Of a stretch of DNA of 64,000 nucleotides, positions 54,148-63,235 are shown one piece after another (position 1 is the first letter of the stretch; every line of letters begins with the position of its first letter). Origin of the DNA: Sporosarcina limicola. Lineage in GTDB: Bacteria > Bacillota > Bacilli > Bacillales_A > Planococcaceae. The notes beneath the pieces were generated by a model. It had not been told where the DNA came from. It saw only the letters and a list, made by a program, of their open reading frames with translations, and searched no databases. Location of the stretch: assembly GCF_014873855.1 (NCBI RefSeq), contig NZ_JADBEL010000004.1, forward strand, positions 124,001-188,000. Direction: 5' to 3'. A program made the translations under genes and the position numbers.

Positions 54148-54177
54148 TCCGGCTTCTGCTGGATTATTTTTTTTTGA
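54143..54177 (+). terminator. Rho-independent terminator after prsW
   Basis: AATAATCC pairs with GGATTATT around a 10-nt loop, followed by T7. Confidence 0.8.
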
Positions 54178-54226
54178 TTATAATCGTACCGATTTTGGAC
54201 AAACTGATGAAAAAGGAGGAATGATT

Positions 54227-55012
54227 TTGAAAAAAGTAGTCATTCGTATAATAGTGGTTATCCTTCTCCTCGGGGGTACGTACGTCACATCACCAAATCA
54301 AATAGGAGCATTTAGTTCCCAACAAGTTGCGCGAGGTGCTTTCGGTGATGATGTCATCGAGTTGCAATCGAGACTCCAGTATATCGGTTACTACAAAGGG
54401 ACAATCGATGGGAAATTTGGCTATGGAACGTATTGGGCGTTACGTACTTTTCAGGAGAAGTATGGGCTTCCGGTAGATGGGATTGCGGGTTTAAAAACTA
54501 GGAAGAAACTTGTTGACGTCTCAAAGTACGACGAAAAGTTTGTGAAAGATAACCTAAACAAAGGGAATAAGTTCACACATTATGGGGATAAACCGCTTGC
54601 GTCACAAACGAAAAAAGGTGCAGGGAAAAAAGAGAATATCCAGTTACCCGCTAAGTACTCCGAACAAGATTTGAAACTGATTGCCAACGCTGTTTATGGT
54701 GAATCGAGGGGAGAACTCTATGAAGGTCAAGTTGCCGTTGCGGCGGTCATCTTGAATCGGATTGAACATGCAGATTTCCCGGATACGGTTGGGGGTGTTA
54801 TTTTTCAGCCGGGTGCATTTACTGCAGTTGCCGATGGTCAGATATGGCTGACGCCGAATGCACAAGCAAAAGAAGCCGTGTTGGATGCCATCAATGGTTG
54901 GGACCCATCCGAAAATGCAATCTATTATTTCAACCCAATCACTGCGACAAGCAAGTGGATCTGGTCGAGGCCGCAAATAAAGAAAATTGGATTGCATGTA
55001 TTTTGTAGTTAA
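54227..55012 (+). CDS. sleB: Spore cortex-lytic enzyme SleB
   Basis: Germination-specific lytic transglycosylase of the spore cortex, about 261 residues. An N-terminal signal segment (about 5-22) leads to a peptidoglycan-binding domain (about 33-90, QSRLQYIGYYKGTIDGKFGY) and then the hydrolase_2 catalytic domain, AVYGESRGELYEGQVAVAAV onward, whose Glu in YGESR is the likely catalytic residue. TTG 54227 lies 8 nt after AAAGGAGG; ATG 54221 directly abuts the site. Partner gene ypeB follows. Expression is expected in the forespore. Confidence 0.92.
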   Translation: MKKVVIRIIVVILLLGGTYVTSPNQIGAFSSQQVARGAFGDDVIELQSRLQYIGYYKGTIDGKFGYGTYWALRTFQEKYGLPVDGIAGLKTRKKLVDVSKYDEKFVKDNLNKGNKFTHYGDKPLASQTKKGAGKKENIQLPAKYSEQDLKLIANAVYGESRGELYEGQVAVAAVILNRIEHADFPDTVGGVIFQPGAFTAVADGQIWLTPNAQAKEAVLDAINGWDPSENAIYYFNPITATSKWIWSRPQIKKIGLHVFCS

Positions 55013-55030
55013 TCAGATATTTTTGATGTC

Positions 55031-55096
55031 GAAAGGAGGATAGGCAAAAGTTGAAGGGAGTGACGGATACTTCCGGCTAACTTTTGCCATATTATG
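55031..55096 (+). promoter_or_regulatory. Hairpin between Shine-Dalgarno and start codon of ypeB
   Basis: AAAGGAGG (55032-55039) is followed, after 3 nt, by GGCAAAAGTT (55043-55052), which pairs perfectly with AACTTTTGCC (55079-55088); an inner stem GGGAGT/ACTTCC lies within. ATG follows 5 nt later at 55094. Folded, the Shine-Dalgarno and ATG are separated by 8 unpaired nt, a normal spacing. No T tract follows, so it is not a terminator. A 9-codon TTG frame inside (55051-55080) is an alternative leader. Confidence 0.6.
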
Positions 55097-56380
55097 AAAA
55101 AGATGATTTTTGTACTTGTATACGCAATTACTACACTGACGATTTTTTCATTTGGAAAAGCCGCTGAGAATGAACAGCTTTCGATTGCGTTAAGCGGACA
55201 GTACGCCAGAAAGATGACAGATGCCTCCAAAAAGCTTGAGGAACTCGATACAGCAGTAAAGAAAACATTATTATTCAATGAATCAGATGGCTCTTCAAAG
55301 GCACGTGAAGATATTTGGCGACTATCATCTGATATTAAAAATTCGGTTTCGTCATTACCACTCGACCAAAGCTTCTCGACATCGTGGATGAATTATCTAG
55401 GACGGCTAGGCAATTATGCTAAGGAGGCCGACCGTGTAACAGATCATAATGAATACCTTCGCGTTATGGGACAAGCATCCAAAAACCTTCGTGCAATGGC
55501 AGATGAGTGGGAGGTTGCAACTACTGGAATGGTGAGCGGGAAATTAGCTATCAGCGATTGGACTAATCGATTGGATGCAACTAAATCAGGACATGATTGG
55601 TCAGGAATGGGCACTACAGTGAAACAGTATACAGAAAGTGACTTCCCGCTGACGGCAAGTGAATCGGATTCTATGAAGAAGAAAGAACTGCGAAACATGC
55701 CAGATTCGGAAGTGACACGCGAAGAGGCAGTAGAACGCTTTAAAAAATTATTTCCGTCGGTTTCAAACGAGATAATTGGCGTAGAAACAAGTAAATCAGG
55801 CTCGCCCTATCCATTTTATCATATTCGATTTGCGGAGAATCAGTCCATTGGCTACATTGATATTCTGGAAAAAGGAGGTCATGTCCTTTCCTTTTTATCC
55901 GAAAGACCGTTTGGCAAGGAAGTTCTGCCGTTTGAAGATATCCAAAAGAAGGCCGAAAAGTTTCTTGCAGATGCAGAATATAAGGACCTTGTCTATGAAG
56001 AGGCGAGAGAAAACAATACAGCGTGGCATATGGTGTATGTCAGAGTGGAGCCGCGATATGGTGCGAAAGTATTCTCAGACACAATTCATCTAAAAGTCGC
56101 AAAGGATATAGGGAGTATTGTTGGATTGGATGCTTCTGAATATATTAGAAAAGAAAATACACACCCACAACCCATTACAAAAAAAGATTGGAAGAAATTT
56201 TTCCATGCTAACGTTCAGGTCGTTAAGGAAGAGTTGGCGTATGTTGAAAATGAACGGCTAGAACAACGGTTAGTTCATTATCTAACTGTCACAATAGATG
56301 AACATGGAGTCATAGGGACGTATGCAGTTATCATTGATACTGAAACATCCGAAGTGATTAAAACGGAAAGATTGCAATAA
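55094..56380 (+). CDS. ypeB: Germination protein YpeB
   Basis: Partner of SleB, needed for its stability and localisation in the spore, 428 residues. One N-terminal membrane or signal segment (about 3-22), an elongated helical region (about 30-220), and the C-terminal PepSY-type domains (about 225-425), with repeats of the form EVTREEAVERFKKLFP and LPFEDIQKKAEKFL. No ribosome site within normal distance precedes ATG 55094, but a strong one lies beyond a hairpin. sleB-ypeB is a conserved forespore operon. Confidence 0.93.
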   Translation: MKKMIFVLVYAITTLTIFSFGKAAENEQLSIALSGQYARKMTDASKKLEELDTAVKKTLLFNESDGSSKAREDIWRLSSDIKNSVSSLPLDQSFSTSWMNYLGRLGNYAKEADRVTDHNEYLRVMGQASKNLRAMADEWEVATTGMVSGKLAISDWTNRLDATKSGHDWSGMGTTVKQYTESDFPLTASESDSMKKKELRNMPDSEVTREEAVERFKKLFPSVSNEIIGVETSKSGSPYPFYHIRFAENQSIGYIDILEKGGHVLSFLSERPFGKEVLPFEDIQKKAEKFLADAEYKDLVYEEARENNTAWHMVYVRVEPRYGAKVFSDTIHLKVAKDIGSIVGLDASEYIRKENTHPQPITKKDWKKFFHANVQVVKEELAYVENERLEQRLVHYLTVTIDEHGVIGTYAVIIDTETSEVIKTERLQ

Positions 56381-56456
56381 GTTAAAAAATAGCATTGGAA
56401 GCCTCATCCATTTTGTGACATAATAGAGTAAATACATGGGATGGCAGGTGACTGAA

Positions 56457-57101
56457 GTGCTATTATCGATTGAGACAATTATTTCTATCGACAAAAAAAT
56501 TGCAAAGGGCAGTGAGAAATATAAAAGTAAAGTGATTGATATAGGTGATGAATTCATAGTGATTGATTATCCGACGCATATAGAAACAGGGCGGATTGCG
56601 TTCTTCATAGATGGGGCGCAAATACATGTTACATTTACGAACAGTATGAAATCGTCATATGCTTTCCAAGCTAAAGTGATTGGGCGGGTTAATAAAGGAG
56701 TACCGTTGTTGAAATTAAGTTACCCTGGTGATGATCAGCTGATTAAAATTCAACGGCGCGAATTTGTGAGGGTGGAGACTCCTATCGATGTTGCAATTGA
56801 AAAAGACGGGCAATTCAGCCAGTGTGTTGCGGAGGATATTAGTGCGGGGGGAATTGCGATTAATCTCCCAGTTCAAAAGGAATTCAAAGAAGGTGATTCG
56901 CTGGGAATAACCATCACTCTCCCGTTTATATCCAAAGATATAAAATATATCAAAGCAGATATGACGATTATTCGAATATGGGAAAAAGACGGCAGGAAAA
57001 TAGCTTCTTTACAGTTTGAGGAAGTGCCTCAGGATGATCGTCAAAATATTGTTCGTTTCTGTTTCGAACATCAACTCCGAATGAGAAAAAAAGAACAATA
57101 A
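56457..57101 (+). CDS. motI: PilZ-domain c-di-GMP receptor MotI (YpfA)
   Basis: Flagellar brake of the YcgR/DgrA type, about 214 residues. N-terminal YcgR-like domain (about 1-85), then PilZ, with QRREFVRVETP (RxxxR c-di-GMP site) and DISAGGIAI (DxSxxG). In B. subtilis MotI bound to c-di-GMP stops the motor by binding MotA. GTG 56457 follows AGGTGA at good spacing; ATG 56436 upstream has no site. Position between ypeB and cmk matches B. subtilis ypfA. No motility genes nearby. Confidence 0.9.
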   Translation: MLLSIETIISIDKKIAKGSEKYKSKVIDIGDEFIVIDYPTHIETGRIAFFIDGAQIHVTFTNSMKSSYAFQAKVIGRVNKGVPLLKLSYPGDDQLIKIQRREFVRVETPIDVAIEKDGQFSQCVAEDISAGGIAINLPVQKEFKEGDSLGITITLPFISKDIKYIKADMTIIRIWEKDGRKIASLQFEEVPQDDRQNIVRFCFEHQLRMRKKEQ

Positions 57102-57104
57102 ATT

Positions 57105-57145
57105 TAAAGGGAAATGTCTCCACATAGGGACTTTTCCCTTTTCCT
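57105..57145 (+). terminator. Rho-independent terminator after motI
   Basis: AAAGGGAAATGTC pairs with GACTTTTCCCTTT, followed by T-rich sequence. Confidence 0.65.
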
Positions 57146-57186
57146 TATGATACAATGTTGTCGAATTGACAACGGGGGTAGATGAA

Positions 57187-57864
57187 ATGTCTAAGGGAAT
57201 AAAAATTGCAATCGACGGTCCTGCAGCAGCAGGAAAAAGCACGATTGCTAAAATGGCGGCTGAAAAACTGGGTTATACGTATATTGATACAGGAGCCATG
57301 TATCGTGCTCTTACGTATAAAGCATTAGTACGGAACATAGATATAAATGACGGAGATTATCTCGGGGAATTGCTTCAACAGACGGAAATTCTTTTAGTTC
57401 CCTTACAAGAAAGGCAAGCAGTTATTATGGATGGGGTAGACGTCTCGGAAGCGATTCGTTCTCAAAATGTAACAACAAATGTATCGACAGTTGCTACCCA
57501 TACAGCAGTACGTCAACTGATGGTGGAGAAACAACGTAAACTATCCGAAGGGACAGGAGTTGTGATGGATGGCCGAGATATCGGAATAGCTGTATTGCCG
57601 GATGCTGAATTAAAAATCTTTATGACTGCCTCTGTTGAAGAGAGAGCGAAGCGTCGTCATATTGAAAATAGTAAGCGGGGTATCTCAACATCCCTCACGC
57701 AGTTGAAGGCTGAAATAAGTGAGCGAGATCGTATTGATAGTGAAAGGGAAGTATCCCCCCTTAGACGAGCGGGAGATGCTGTTCTAATTGATACTACGCT
57801 GATGACCATCGAGGAAGTGGCGAAAAAAATTAGTGAGCTTGCCGAAGAGAGGAAAGAGCAATGA
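57187..57864 (+). CDS. cmk: Cytidylate kinase
   Basis: Phosphorylates CMP and dCMP, 225 residues. Walker A GPAAAGKST at residues 11-19, then the Cmk signature YIDTGAMYRALTYKA and VMDGRDIGIAVLPDAELK; the C-terminal RDRIDSEREVSPLRRAGDA is family-specific. ATG 57187 follows GGGGGTAG. The stop overlaps plsC (ATGA). The order cmk-plsC-rpsA-like is conserved. Confidence 0.97.
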   Translation: MSKGIKIAIDGPAAAGKSTIAKMAAEKLGYTYIDTGAMYRALTYKALVRNIDINDGDYLGELLQQTEILLVPLQERQAVIMDGVDVSEAIRSQNVTTNVSTVATHTAVRQLMVEKQRKLSEGTGVVMDGRDIGIAVLPDAELKIFMTASVEERAKRRHIENSKRGISTSLTQLKAEISERDRIDSEREVSPLRRAGDAVLIDTTLMTIEEVAKKISELAEERKEQ

Positions 57865-58445
57865 ATTTATATCCTTTAGGAAAATTTATCATGAGTACCA
57901 TTCTTTATCCTCTCTATCGGATTAAAACAATTGGCAAGGAAAACTTTCCTAAAGAAGGAGGAGTCCTTCTTTGTACGAACCATATTCATAATTTTGATCC
58001 ACCTGTTGTTGGTATTACATGCCCGCGACCTGTTCATTTTATGGCAAAAGAAGAGTTATTCAAAGCACCGATTTTGAAAACGATTCTTCCGAGTATCAAA
58101 GCTTATCCTGTAAAAAGAGGGAAGGGCGATAGAGAAATGTTCAGACGAACTCTATCTGTACTAAAATCGGGCAATGTTGTAGGTCTATTTCCAGAAGGAA
58201 CGAGAAATACAACGGGAGAATTAGGAAAAGGGCTTGCAGGTGCTGGATTCTTTGCGTTGAAAGGAAACGTGAACGTAGTACCTTGTGCAATTGTAGGACC
58301 CTACAAGCCGTTTAGAAGATTGAAAGTCGTCTACGGAAAGCCAATCGATATAAATCCGTACAAAGAAAGAAAGGCATCTGCCGAAGAAGTGACAGCAGTC
58401 ATCATGGAGGAAATTCGAAAACTTCTTGAACAGAATAAATCTTGA
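57861..58445 (+). CDS. plsC: 1-acyl-sn-glycerol-3-phosphate acyltransferase
   Basis: Membrane acyltransferase making phosphatidic acid, 194 residues. NHxxxxD motif is NHIHNFD (His41-Asp46), and FPEGTRN forms the phosphate-binding block; one N-terminal hydrophobic segment. The start overlaps the cmk stop. The sequence is a normal-length PlsC. Position before the S1-domain gene fits the Bacillus cereus/Planococcaceae layout. Confidence 0.94.
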   Translation: MNLYPLGKFIMSTILYPLYRIKTIGKENFPKEGGVLLCTNHIHNFDPPVVGITCPRPVHFMAKEELFKAPILKTILPSIKAYPVKRGKGDREMFRRTLSVLKSGNVVGLFPEGTRNTTGELGKGLAGAGFFALKGNVNVVPCAIVGPYKPFRRLKVVYGKPIDINPYKERKASAEEVTAVIMEEIRKLLEQNKS

Positions 58446-58523
58446 AAATAAGGGTAAATTTTTGTTTTTTTGAATCAATTCGCATACTATAGAAGTAGGA
58501 TTCTTTATGGAGGAGGACTACAT

Positions 58524-59666
58524 ATGACTGAAGAAATGGTTTTGGAATCAGCAAAGAGCTACAATGAAGGGGATCGCGTTACCGGGAAAATAACAAAAGT
58601 GGAAGACAAATCGGTGACAGCTGAAATAGCAGGAGCGCCGTTTGACGGAATCATTCCAATTAGTGAACTGTCAAGCCTTCACATTGAAAATGCGTCAGAT
58701 GTGGTTAAAGAAGGCGATGAACTTGAATTAATCATCATAAAAGTGGAAGAAGACAACTATGTTCTGTCTAAACGAAGAGTTAACGCAGAAGACGCATGGG
58801 GTTCCCTTGTAGAGAAGTTCAACAATAAAGAGACAATTGAAACAGAAGTAAAGGATGTTGTCAAAGGTGGACTTGTAGTTGACATGGGTGTCCGTGGCTT
58901 TATTCCAGCATCACTTGTGGAAGATCACTTCGTTGAATCGTTTGAAGAATACAAAGGCCGACTAATGACATTCAAAATTGTTGAACTAGATAAAGAAAAA
59001 AATCGTCTTATCCTTTCTCATCGCGCAGTTATCCAAGAAGAGAAAGCATCTCAAAAAGGTGAAGTGATGGAAAACATCAAAGAAGGTCAAGTGATTGAGG
59101 GAACTGTTCAACGTATAGCCTCATTTGGTGCTTTCGTTGATATCGGTGGTGTTGATGGACTTGTCCATATTTCACAATTATCACATAATCATGTTGAGGT
59201 AGTCTCAGACATCTTAAAAGAAGGGGACAAAGTCAATGTGAAAGTGTTATCAGTAGATCGGGATGCAGAACGGATTTCCCTATCCATCAAAGACACGTTG
59301 CCTGGACCTTGGGAAGGTATCGAAGAAAAGGCACCAGTAGGCTCTACACTCGAAGGAACTGTGAAACGACTAGTTTCATACGGAGCATTCGTTGAAGTGG
59401 TCCCTGGCGTCGAAGGACTTGTCCATATCTCGCGCATTTCTCACCAACACATCGGCACACCACATGAAGTACTACAAGAAGGCCAAAAAGTGGATGTCAA
59501 AGTCTTGGATGTCAATAAGGACGAAAAACGTCTATCCCTTAGCATCAAAGATCTTGTTGAAAAAGAAGCCGACAATTCATATGGCGATTATAAAATGCCC
59601 GAGGAAGCGTCTGGCTTTTCCCTAAGTGATGTTATCGGAGATCAGCTGAAAAACTTTTCAAAATGA
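58524..59666 (+). CDS. ypfD: 30S ribosomal protein S1 homolog (YpfD)
   Basis: RNA-binding protein of 380 residues with four S1 domains (about residues 15-82, 100-165, 185-253 and 270-340). Repeats such as GTVQRIASFGAFVDIG followed by GLVHISQLSH and GTVKRLVSYGAFVEV followed by GLVHISRISH are plain. ATG 58524 lies 8 nt after GGAGGAGG; an upstream in-frame start at 58470 has no site. This four-domain form is usual in Firmicutes, where its role in translation is dispensable. Confidence 0.94.
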   Translation: MTEEMVLESAKSYNEGDRVTGKITKVEDKSVTAEIAGAPFDGIIPISELSSLHIENASDVVKEGDELELIIIKVEEDNYVLSKRRVNAEDAWGSLVEKFNNKETIETEVKDVVKGGLVVDMGVRGFIPASLVEDHFVESFEEYKGRLMTFKIVELDKEKNRLILSHRAVIQEEKASQKGEVMENIKEGQVIEGTVQRIASFGAFVDIGGVDGLVHISQLSHNHVEVVSDILKEGDKVNVKVLSVDRDAERISLSIKDTLPGPWEGIEEKAPVGSTLEGTVKRLVSYGAFVEVVPGVEGLVHISRISHQHIGTPHEVLQEGQKVDVKVLDVNKDEKRLSLSIKDLVEKEADNSYGDYKMPEEASGFSLSDVIGDQLKNFSK

Positions 59667-59701
59667 TTTCGCATTTGTGAGCAGTGATTACTATACGGAT
59701 G

Positions 59702-59738
59702 GACGGTGGTGCTGATATAGGCATCATCGTCTTTTTTT
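59702..59738 (+). terminator. Rho-independent terminator after ypfD
   Basis: GACGGTGGTGC pairs with GCATCATCGTC (two G-U pairs), 8-nt loop, followed by T7. Confidence 0.85.
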
Positions 59739-59750
59739 AAGTGTTGTTTG

Positions 59751-59763
59751 AGTGCCAGGCACT
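59751..59763. repeat. Short palindrome AGTGCCAGGCACT
   Basis: A 13-bp odd palindrome (6-bp arms around one A) just upstream of der, followed by AAAAATACG. I recall similar GTGCCAGGCAC sequences as interspersed elements in Bacillales intergenic DNA; only one copy is in this window. Confidence 0.35.
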
Positions 59764-59839
59764 AAAAATACGTTCGTTTAGACGTTCGAAAGATTATTGT
59801 GTATAATATGCAGAAGATAAGCTGGAAGGATGTTAGATT

Positions 59840-61150
59840 ATGACGAAACCAACAGTAGCAATTGTCGGTAGACCAAACGTCGGGAAATCGACAATATTCA
59901 ATCGTATCGTTGGTGAAAGAATATCGATTGTCGAAGACGTTGCGGGAGTTACACGTGACCGTATTTATAGTTCGGCAGATTGGCTTAGCCATGAGTTCAA
60001 TCTCATTGATACAGGTGGAATCGACATCGGGGATGAACCTTTTCTTGAGCAAATCCGAGCACAAGCTGAGATTGCAATAGATGAGGCGGACGTCATCGTA
60101 TTCCTTGTGAATGGCCGTGAAGGCGTAACGGACGCAGATGAACAAGTTGCCAAGATCTTATACAAAACTAAAAAACCTGTCGTTCTTGCGGTGAACAAGG
60201 TCGACAATCCTGATATGAAAGAAATGATCTATGATTTCTATGCACTTGGATTCGGTGATCCTTATCCGATTTCAGGATCTCATGGTCTTGGTCTAGGGGA
60301 TCTGCTTGATAAGGTAGCGGAAAGTTTCCCGGAAACGGAAGAAGAAATAATTGAAGACGACGTCATCCGCTTTTCATTGATTGGTAGACCAAATGTCGGA
60401 AAGTCTTCACTTGTAAATGCATTTTTAGGTGAAGATAGGGTTATCGTCAGTGAGGTTGCCGGGACGACTAGGGATGCAATCGATACATCGTATGTACATG
60501 ACGGACAGAAATATAAAATTATTGATACTGCCGGCATGCGTAAGAAAGGGAAAGTATATGAAAACACTGAGAAATATAGTGTTCTCCGTGCGTTGAAGGC
60601 GATTGACCGTTCGGATGTCGTCCTCATCGTTATTAATGGAGAAGAAGGAATCCGCGAGCAGGACAAGCGGATTGCTGGCTATGCGGAAGAAGCAGGAAAA
60701 GGTGTTCTTATCGTCGTCAACAAATGGGATGCAGTCGTAAAAGATGATAAAACGATGAATAAATTCACAACAGATATACGTGAGAATTTCCTATTTCTCG
60801 ATTATGCTCCAATCGCTTTTGTTTCAGCAAAAACGAAACAGCGCGTTCAAAGCTTATTTGAAAAAGTTACAAAGATTAGCGAAAACCATGCATTACGCAT
60901 CCAGTCAAGTGTGTTGAACGAAGTAGTCGAGGATGCTGTTGCAAGAAACCCAGCGCCGACAAGTAAGGGACGTCGACTTCGTATCTACTACGCAACACAA
61001 GTTGCGGTCAAACCGCCGACATTTGTCGTCTTTGTGAACGAACCCGAGCTGATGCACTTCTCATATGAACGCTTTTTACAAAACCGTCTTCGGGAGTCAT
61101 TTGGCTTTGAGGGTACACCGATTCGTCTCATCACTCGCGCGAGAAGCTGA
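59840..61150 (+). CDS. der: Ribosome-associated GTPase Der (EngA)
   Basis: Essential double GTPase for 50S assembly, 436 residues. Two G domains with G1 motifs GRPNVGKST (near residue 9) and GRPNVGKSS (near 183), G3 DTGG and DTAG, G4 NKVD and NKWD; a C-terminal KH-like domain (about 350-436) ends [20 protein letters not shown]. Start ATG 59840 follows GGAAGGATG. gpsA lies 32 bp downstream. The order is conserved. Confidence 0.98.
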   Translation: MTKPTVAIVGRPNVGKSTIFNRIVGERISIVEDVAGVTRDRIYSSADWLSHEFNLIDTGGIDIGDEPFLEQIRAQAEIAIDEADVIVFLVNGREGVTDADEQVAKILYKTKKPVVLAVNKVDNPDMKEMIYDFYALGFGDPYPISGSHGLGLGDLLDKVAESFPETEEEIIEDDVIRFSLIGRPNVGKSSLVNAFLGEDRVIVSEVAGTTRDAIDTSYVHDGQKYKIIDTAGMRKKGKVYENTEKYSVLRALKAIDRSDVVLIVINGEEGIREQDKRIAGYAEEAGKGVLIVVNKWDAVVKDDKTMNKFTTDIRENFLFLDYAPIAFVSAKTKQRVQSLFEKVTKISENHALRIQSSVLNEVVEDAVARNPAPTSKGRRLRIYYATQVAVKPPTFVVFVNEPELMHFSYERFLQNRLRESFGFEGTPIRLITRARS

Positions 61151-61182
61151 CTACTTCGTCGAAGAAAGGGTGTTTTTATTAA

Positions 61183-62205
61183 ATGGAAAAAGTATCTGTG
61201 ATTGGTGCTGGAAGCTGGGGCACAGCTATCGCCTTCGTCCTAGCTGAAAACGGTCATGATTGTCTACTTTGGGCGAGACGCACTGAACAGTCTGCTGAAA
61301 TTAACAATAAGCATACAAATGATTCATATTTACCCAGCATTTCGTTACCGGATAACTTGAAGGCGACATCAGACTTGGAAGCTGTGGCGAGGCATGGTGA
61401 CACTGTAATTATCGCTGTTCCGACAAAGGCGATACGCGAAGTTTGTGCCGAGTTGAATAGGATGGAATTGGGTCTAAAACTCGTTGTACATGTATCAAAA
61501 GGAATTGAACCAGATTCGTTGAAACGAATCTCCGAAATGATTACAGAAGAGTTGTCACCTTCGAAAATGAAGGCAGTCGTTGCTCTTTCTGGACCTAGTC
61601 ATGCAGAGGAAGTCGTTCTTCACCATCCGACAACTGTGACGGCAGCTTCAACCAATATTGAAGCAGCAGAAAAAGTGCAGGACTTATTTATGAACAATTA
61701 TTTCAGGGTCTACACGAACCCTGATATTGTCGGAGTGGAAATCGGGGCTGCACTAAAGAATGTTATCGCACTTGCGGCCGGCGTGTCAGATGGACTTGGC
61801 TATGGCGATAACGCGAAAGCGGCGCTGATTACACGGGGCTTAGCAGAGATTTCAAGATTGGGTGTGAAGATGGGAGCAAGCCCTCTTACATTTTCTGGTC
61901 TAACGGGTCTAGGCGATCTGATTGTCACGTGTACAAGCGTTCATTCCCGAAACTGGAAAGCTGGTAACTTGCTTGGCAAAGGGCATAGTCTCGAGGAGGT
62001 CGTCTCGGGCATGGGGATGGTCATTGAAGGTGTCCGGACAGCGAAAGCTGCCCATCAGCTTGCAGCGCGTCATGATGTATCGATGCCGTTAACCGAAGCG
62101 CTCTATTCTGTATTGTTTGAAGATGTTCCGCCGAAACAAGCGGTTGATCAGCTTATGAATCGTATGAAAAGGCAGGAAATTGAAGATCTTTTTGGTACTA
62201 AGTGA
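61183..62205 (+). CDS. gpsA: Glycerol-3-phosphate dehydrogenase [NAD(P)+]
   Basis: Makes sn-glycerol 3-phosphate from dihydroxyacetone phosphate for phospholipids, 340 residues. Dinucleotide motif GAGSWGTAIA at 7-16. The catalytic lysine is in GAALKNVIALAAGVSDGLGY; TKGIE is VSKGIE. Strong similarity over the full length to B. subtilis GpsA. AAGAAAGGG ribosome site. The genes der-gpsA-yphE-yphF-spoIVA stay in order. Confidence 0.97.
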   Translation: MEKVSVIGAGSWGTAIAFVLAENGHDCLLWARRTEQSAEINNKHTNDSYLPSISLPDNLKATSDLEAVARHGDTVIIAVPTKAIREVCAELNRMELGLKLVVHVSKGIEPDSLKRISEMITEELSPSKMKAVVALSGPSHAEEVVLHHPTTVTAASTNIEAAEKVQDLFMNNYFRVYTNPDIVGVEIGAALKNVIALAAGVSDGLGYGDNAKAALITRGLAEISRLGVKMGASPLTFSGLTGLGDLIVTCTSVHSRNWKAGNLLGKGHSLEEVVSGMGMVIEGVRTAKAAHQLAARHDVSMPLTEALYSVLFEDVPPKQAVDQLMNRMKRQEIEDLFGTK

Positions 62206-62233
62206 CTTTTAATATATGAAAGGAGGACTTCCT

Positions 62234-62437
62234 TTGTCCTCTATGGATAAAATGTGGTTGTCGTTTTATGCGATGGGTTTCATGGTGATTTCGATGGGTC
62301 TCATTTACGCGAGTAGACATAAACTGAACAACCGGTTATTAAAAATCGTGTTTGCCATCACTGCTTATTCGCTACTCATATTCTCCTTTTTGGCAATGAT
62401 CTATTTGGTATTTAATGGACCAACAGGAGGGGCATGA
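62234..62437 (+). CDS. yphE: DUF2768 membrane protein YphE
   Basis: A 67-residue protein with two membrane spans, between gpsA and yphF as in B. subtilis. Sequence features are MDKMWLSFYAMGFM, then IYASRHKLNNRLLK and IFSFLAMIYLVF. TTG 62234 lies 8 nt after AAAGGAGG; ATG 62243 is the alternative, and ATG 62216 would start within the ribosome site. Its stop overlaps the yphF start region. Function unknown. Confidence 0.85.
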   Translation: MSSMDKMWLSFYAMGFMVISMGLIYASRHKLNNRLLKIVFAITAYSLLIFSFLAMIYLVFNGPTGGA

Positions 62438-63159
62438 TGAAACTGACGATAAAAAAAATACGATTTCTGTTATTTATGTCATTTGTGTTACTACTTTCTG
62501 GATGCATGAATTCTCCAGATAAAAACCCGAGTCAAGAAATTCCTTACGCTGACCAATTAAGCACGATGCAAAAAGTAATTGACGCTTATCAGGAAAAATC
62601 GGGTGGTCTGTTACCGATTAAAACACGTGATATGGAAACGGATATGTACATAAAATATCCAATTGAATTCTCGAACATCGTACCAACTTATACAGGAGAA
62701 ATCCCCTCCAATGCATTTGAAATGGGAGGGATCTATCAGTATGTCCTGATGGATGTAGAAACAAATCCCACAGTCAAGCTCGTCGATTTACGAGTCGCAG
62801 AACGGATTCGCGAATTGAATGTAAGGAAAAATATTAATGGTTATGTACCTTTCAAAGATCCAATCGGTGAAAACGTCTTTTTAATCGATTTTGAGAAAAT
62901 GGGATTTAAAGAGCCGTTGACAGTTCCGAGTCCGTATTCCGATGTTCAATTACCAGTTGTTGTTGGTGGGGATGGACATTTTTATATTGACTATTCGGTT
63001 GACTTGAACCGGATGCTGATGGAAAAGCAACATGATGTCAAAGAAGGTGAAGATATCCGTTTCCTATTAGCTGACAATTATCCTGTATTACCAGCTTATT
63101 CATTACCTTATACGGTGAACAATCAAAATGAACCTGTTTTCATGAAAATATCGAAATGA
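62437..63159 (+). CDS. yphF: Lipoprotein YphF
   Basis: Predicted membrane-anchored lipoprotein of about 240 residues. Signal peptide ends with lipobox LLSGC (Cys near residue 24). The mature part contains PYADQLSTMQKVIDAYQEKS and a C-terminal region repeated in spore-former homologs, FYIDYSVDLNRML. Two ATGs are possible (62434 and 62437); GGAGGGG has better spacing to 62437. It precedes spoIVA as in B. subtilis and its role is unknown. Confidence 0.85.
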   Translation: MKLTIKKIRFLLFMSFVLLLSGCMNSPDKNPSQEIPYADQLSTMQKVIDAYQEKSGGLLPIKTRDMETDMYIKYPIEFSNIVPTYTGEIPSNAFEMGGIYQYVLMDVETNPTVKLVDLRVAERIRELNVRKNINGYVPFKDPIGENVFLIDFEKMGFKEPLTVPSPYSDVQLPVVVGGDGHFYIDYSVDLNRMLMEKQHDVKEGEDIRFLLADNYPVLPAYSLPYTVNNQNEPVFMKISK

Positions 63160-63197
63160 AAAACGTTTCATGCGTATACGCATGAAACGTTTTTTTA
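63159..63197 (+). terminator. Rho-independent terminator after yphF
   Basis: AAACGTTTCATGCG pairs perfectly with CGCATGAAACGTTT around TATA, followed by T tract; one of the strongest hairpins in the window. Confidence 0.9.
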
Positions 63198-63200
63198 ATA

Positions 63201-63208
63201 CATAAACT
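63201..63208 (+). promoter_or_regulatory. Possible sigma-E -10 element for spoIVA
   Basis: CATAAACT matches the sigma-E -10 consensus CATACAHT at most positions. The -35 region (GCATGAA) is only partly like the consensus. spoIVA is a known sigma-E gene, so this is a plausible but weak call. Confidence 0.35.
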
Positions 63209-63235
63209 ACTATGAGCAGATAAGGAGGGCGATGG

